Positions 63,083-64,000 of a DNA stretch of 64,000 nucleotides are shown piece by piece. The notes under the pieces were generated by a model that saw only the letters and a list, made by a program, of their open reading frames with translations, was not told the DNA's origin and made no database searches. Origin of the DNA: Armatimonadota bacterium (lineage in GTDB: Bacteria; Armatimonadota; Hebobacteria; CAIYQO01); assembly GCA_029553475.1 (NCBI GenBank), contig JAKPKV010000009.1, positions 26,450-90,449 of the forward strand. The letters run 5' to 3'. Position numbers and translations under genes: made by a program. Every line of letters starts with the position of its first letter. Positions within the stretch are counted from its first letter, which is position 1.

Positions 63083-63283
63083 TCACCCGCCGTAGGGCAC
63101 CATCTTCCTCACGGCCGGCTCAAAGCTGGCATCGAGGATCTTGCCCCGCTGCAGGCGCCGCTTGCGGCTGGCGCTCTTGCGGGTCAGCAGGTGGCTGTTG
63201 TGGTTGGACCGGAACTTGATCTTCCCGGTGCCGGTGAAGGCCAGCCGCTTCGCCGCGGTTTTGCGCGTGCGCATTTTCGGCAC
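63083..63283 (-). CDS. rpmI: 50S ribosomal protein L35
   Basis: GTG start at 63283 with AAAGGAG 7 bases before it; 66 residues, MPKMRTRKTAAKRLAFTG and KIKFRSNHNSHLLTRKS. The longer frame to 63424 reads through a repeat and lacks a start. Between infC and rplT as usual. Confidence 0.96.
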   Translation of the reverse strand: MPKMRTRKTAAKRLAFTGTGKIKFRSNHNSHLLTRKSASRKRRLQRGKILDASFEPAVRKMVPYGG

Positions 63284-63319
63284 GTTCGTGCTCCTTTCTC
63301 GGCCCCAGGGCCGGGTGTA

Positions 63320-63373
63320 CCGCTCCCCCCGGTCTCCTCCCCGACATGGGAGGGGGAGGGGGGAGAGGTGAAC
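63320..63373. repeat. Short C/G-rich palindromic repeat between infC and rpmI
   Basis: CGCTCCCCCCGGTCTCCTCC and GGGAGGGGGAGGGGGGAGAG form an imperfect hairpin, a shorter member of the 8067 family. A second hairpin (GGGCCGC-tttc-GCGGCCC) follows at about 63379-63396. This spacer would be inside the infC-rpmI transcript, where L20 autocontrol usually acts. Confidence 0.65.
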
Positions 63374-63434
63374 TCGCGCGGGCCGCTTTCGCGGCCCGTG
63401 CGCGGTCAGGCATACACTCGTCACGGTCTGCGGA

Positions 63435-63989
<555 letters not shown>

Positions 63990-64000
63990 CCGAAGCTGTT

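Overview
The window is a high-GC chromosomal segment of a diderm bacterium, most likely from the Armatimonadota (inference). The clues are: lipid A genes (lpxC, fabZ, lpxA), so an outer membrane; a type IV-like prepilin of the H-X9-DG class whose start ([20 protein letters not shown] followed by [13 protein letters not shown]) is typical of that phylum; and a division cluster of Gram-positive layout (ddl, ftsQ, DUF881, DUF1290). Promoters read well as TTGACA-17-TAnAnT and Shine-Dalgarno sites are strong.

Layout. 1-268: end of a phage terminase large subunit. 0.8-3.4 kb: leaderless lpxC, a GNAT enzyme, fabZ, lpxA. 3.5-7.1 kb: minus-strand envelope proteins (two LPP20-like paralogs and a SIMPL protein). 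7.2-16.1 kb: sugar metabolism (AraC regulator, GH4 glycosidase, Gfo/Idh/MocA oxidoreductase, FG-GAP protein, a large unknown protein, a lipoprotein). 16.5-19.6 kb: ddl-ftsQ-DUF881-DUF1290. 19.6-22.8 kb: prepilin, rsgA, a class I glutamine amidotransferase. 22.8-24.6 kb: scaffold-like protein and HK97-type capsid. 25-34.4 kb: oxidoreductase, HEAT-repeat protein, metF-rex, and envelope glycosylation genes. 34.4-38.9 kb: an AT-rich island of secreted and membrane proteins. 39-42.4 kb: GT4, unknown, zinc alcohol dehydrogenase. 42.6-46.8 kb: minus-strand cluster ending in an AbiE toxin-antitoxin pair coupled to a metallo-beta-lactamase nuclease. 47-51.7 kb: trpB, a membrane protein, a large secreted protein. 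51.8-59.5 kb: a phage head-tail connector, tail and holin-like operon. 59.5-64 kb: ligA, GNAT, and infC-rpmI-rplT.

The most striking feature is a phage morphogenesis pathway split into three pieces (terminase; scaffold and capsid; connectors, tail and holin-like genes). All lie on the plus strand in canonical phage order but are separated by about 22 and 27 kb of ordinary chromosomal genes. The two pieces whose 5' ends are visible share one regulatory module: an upstream inverted repeat, a near-identical TTGACA-17-TATAGT promoter, a GGCGCC discriminator, a GAGGTGG leader motif and a terminator-like hairpin directly before the first phage gene. The tail operon keeps a canonical -1 frameshift site, a very short tape measure and host-type palindromic repeats at its gene junctions. 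I infer a long-resident, co-regulated, possibly domesticated particle (gene-transfer-agent-like). Portal and prohead protease are not in the window and function is unproven.

Intergenic spaces carry at least five families of palindromic or terminal-inverted-repeat elements. No tRNA, rRNA, CRISPR array or transposase gene was seen.
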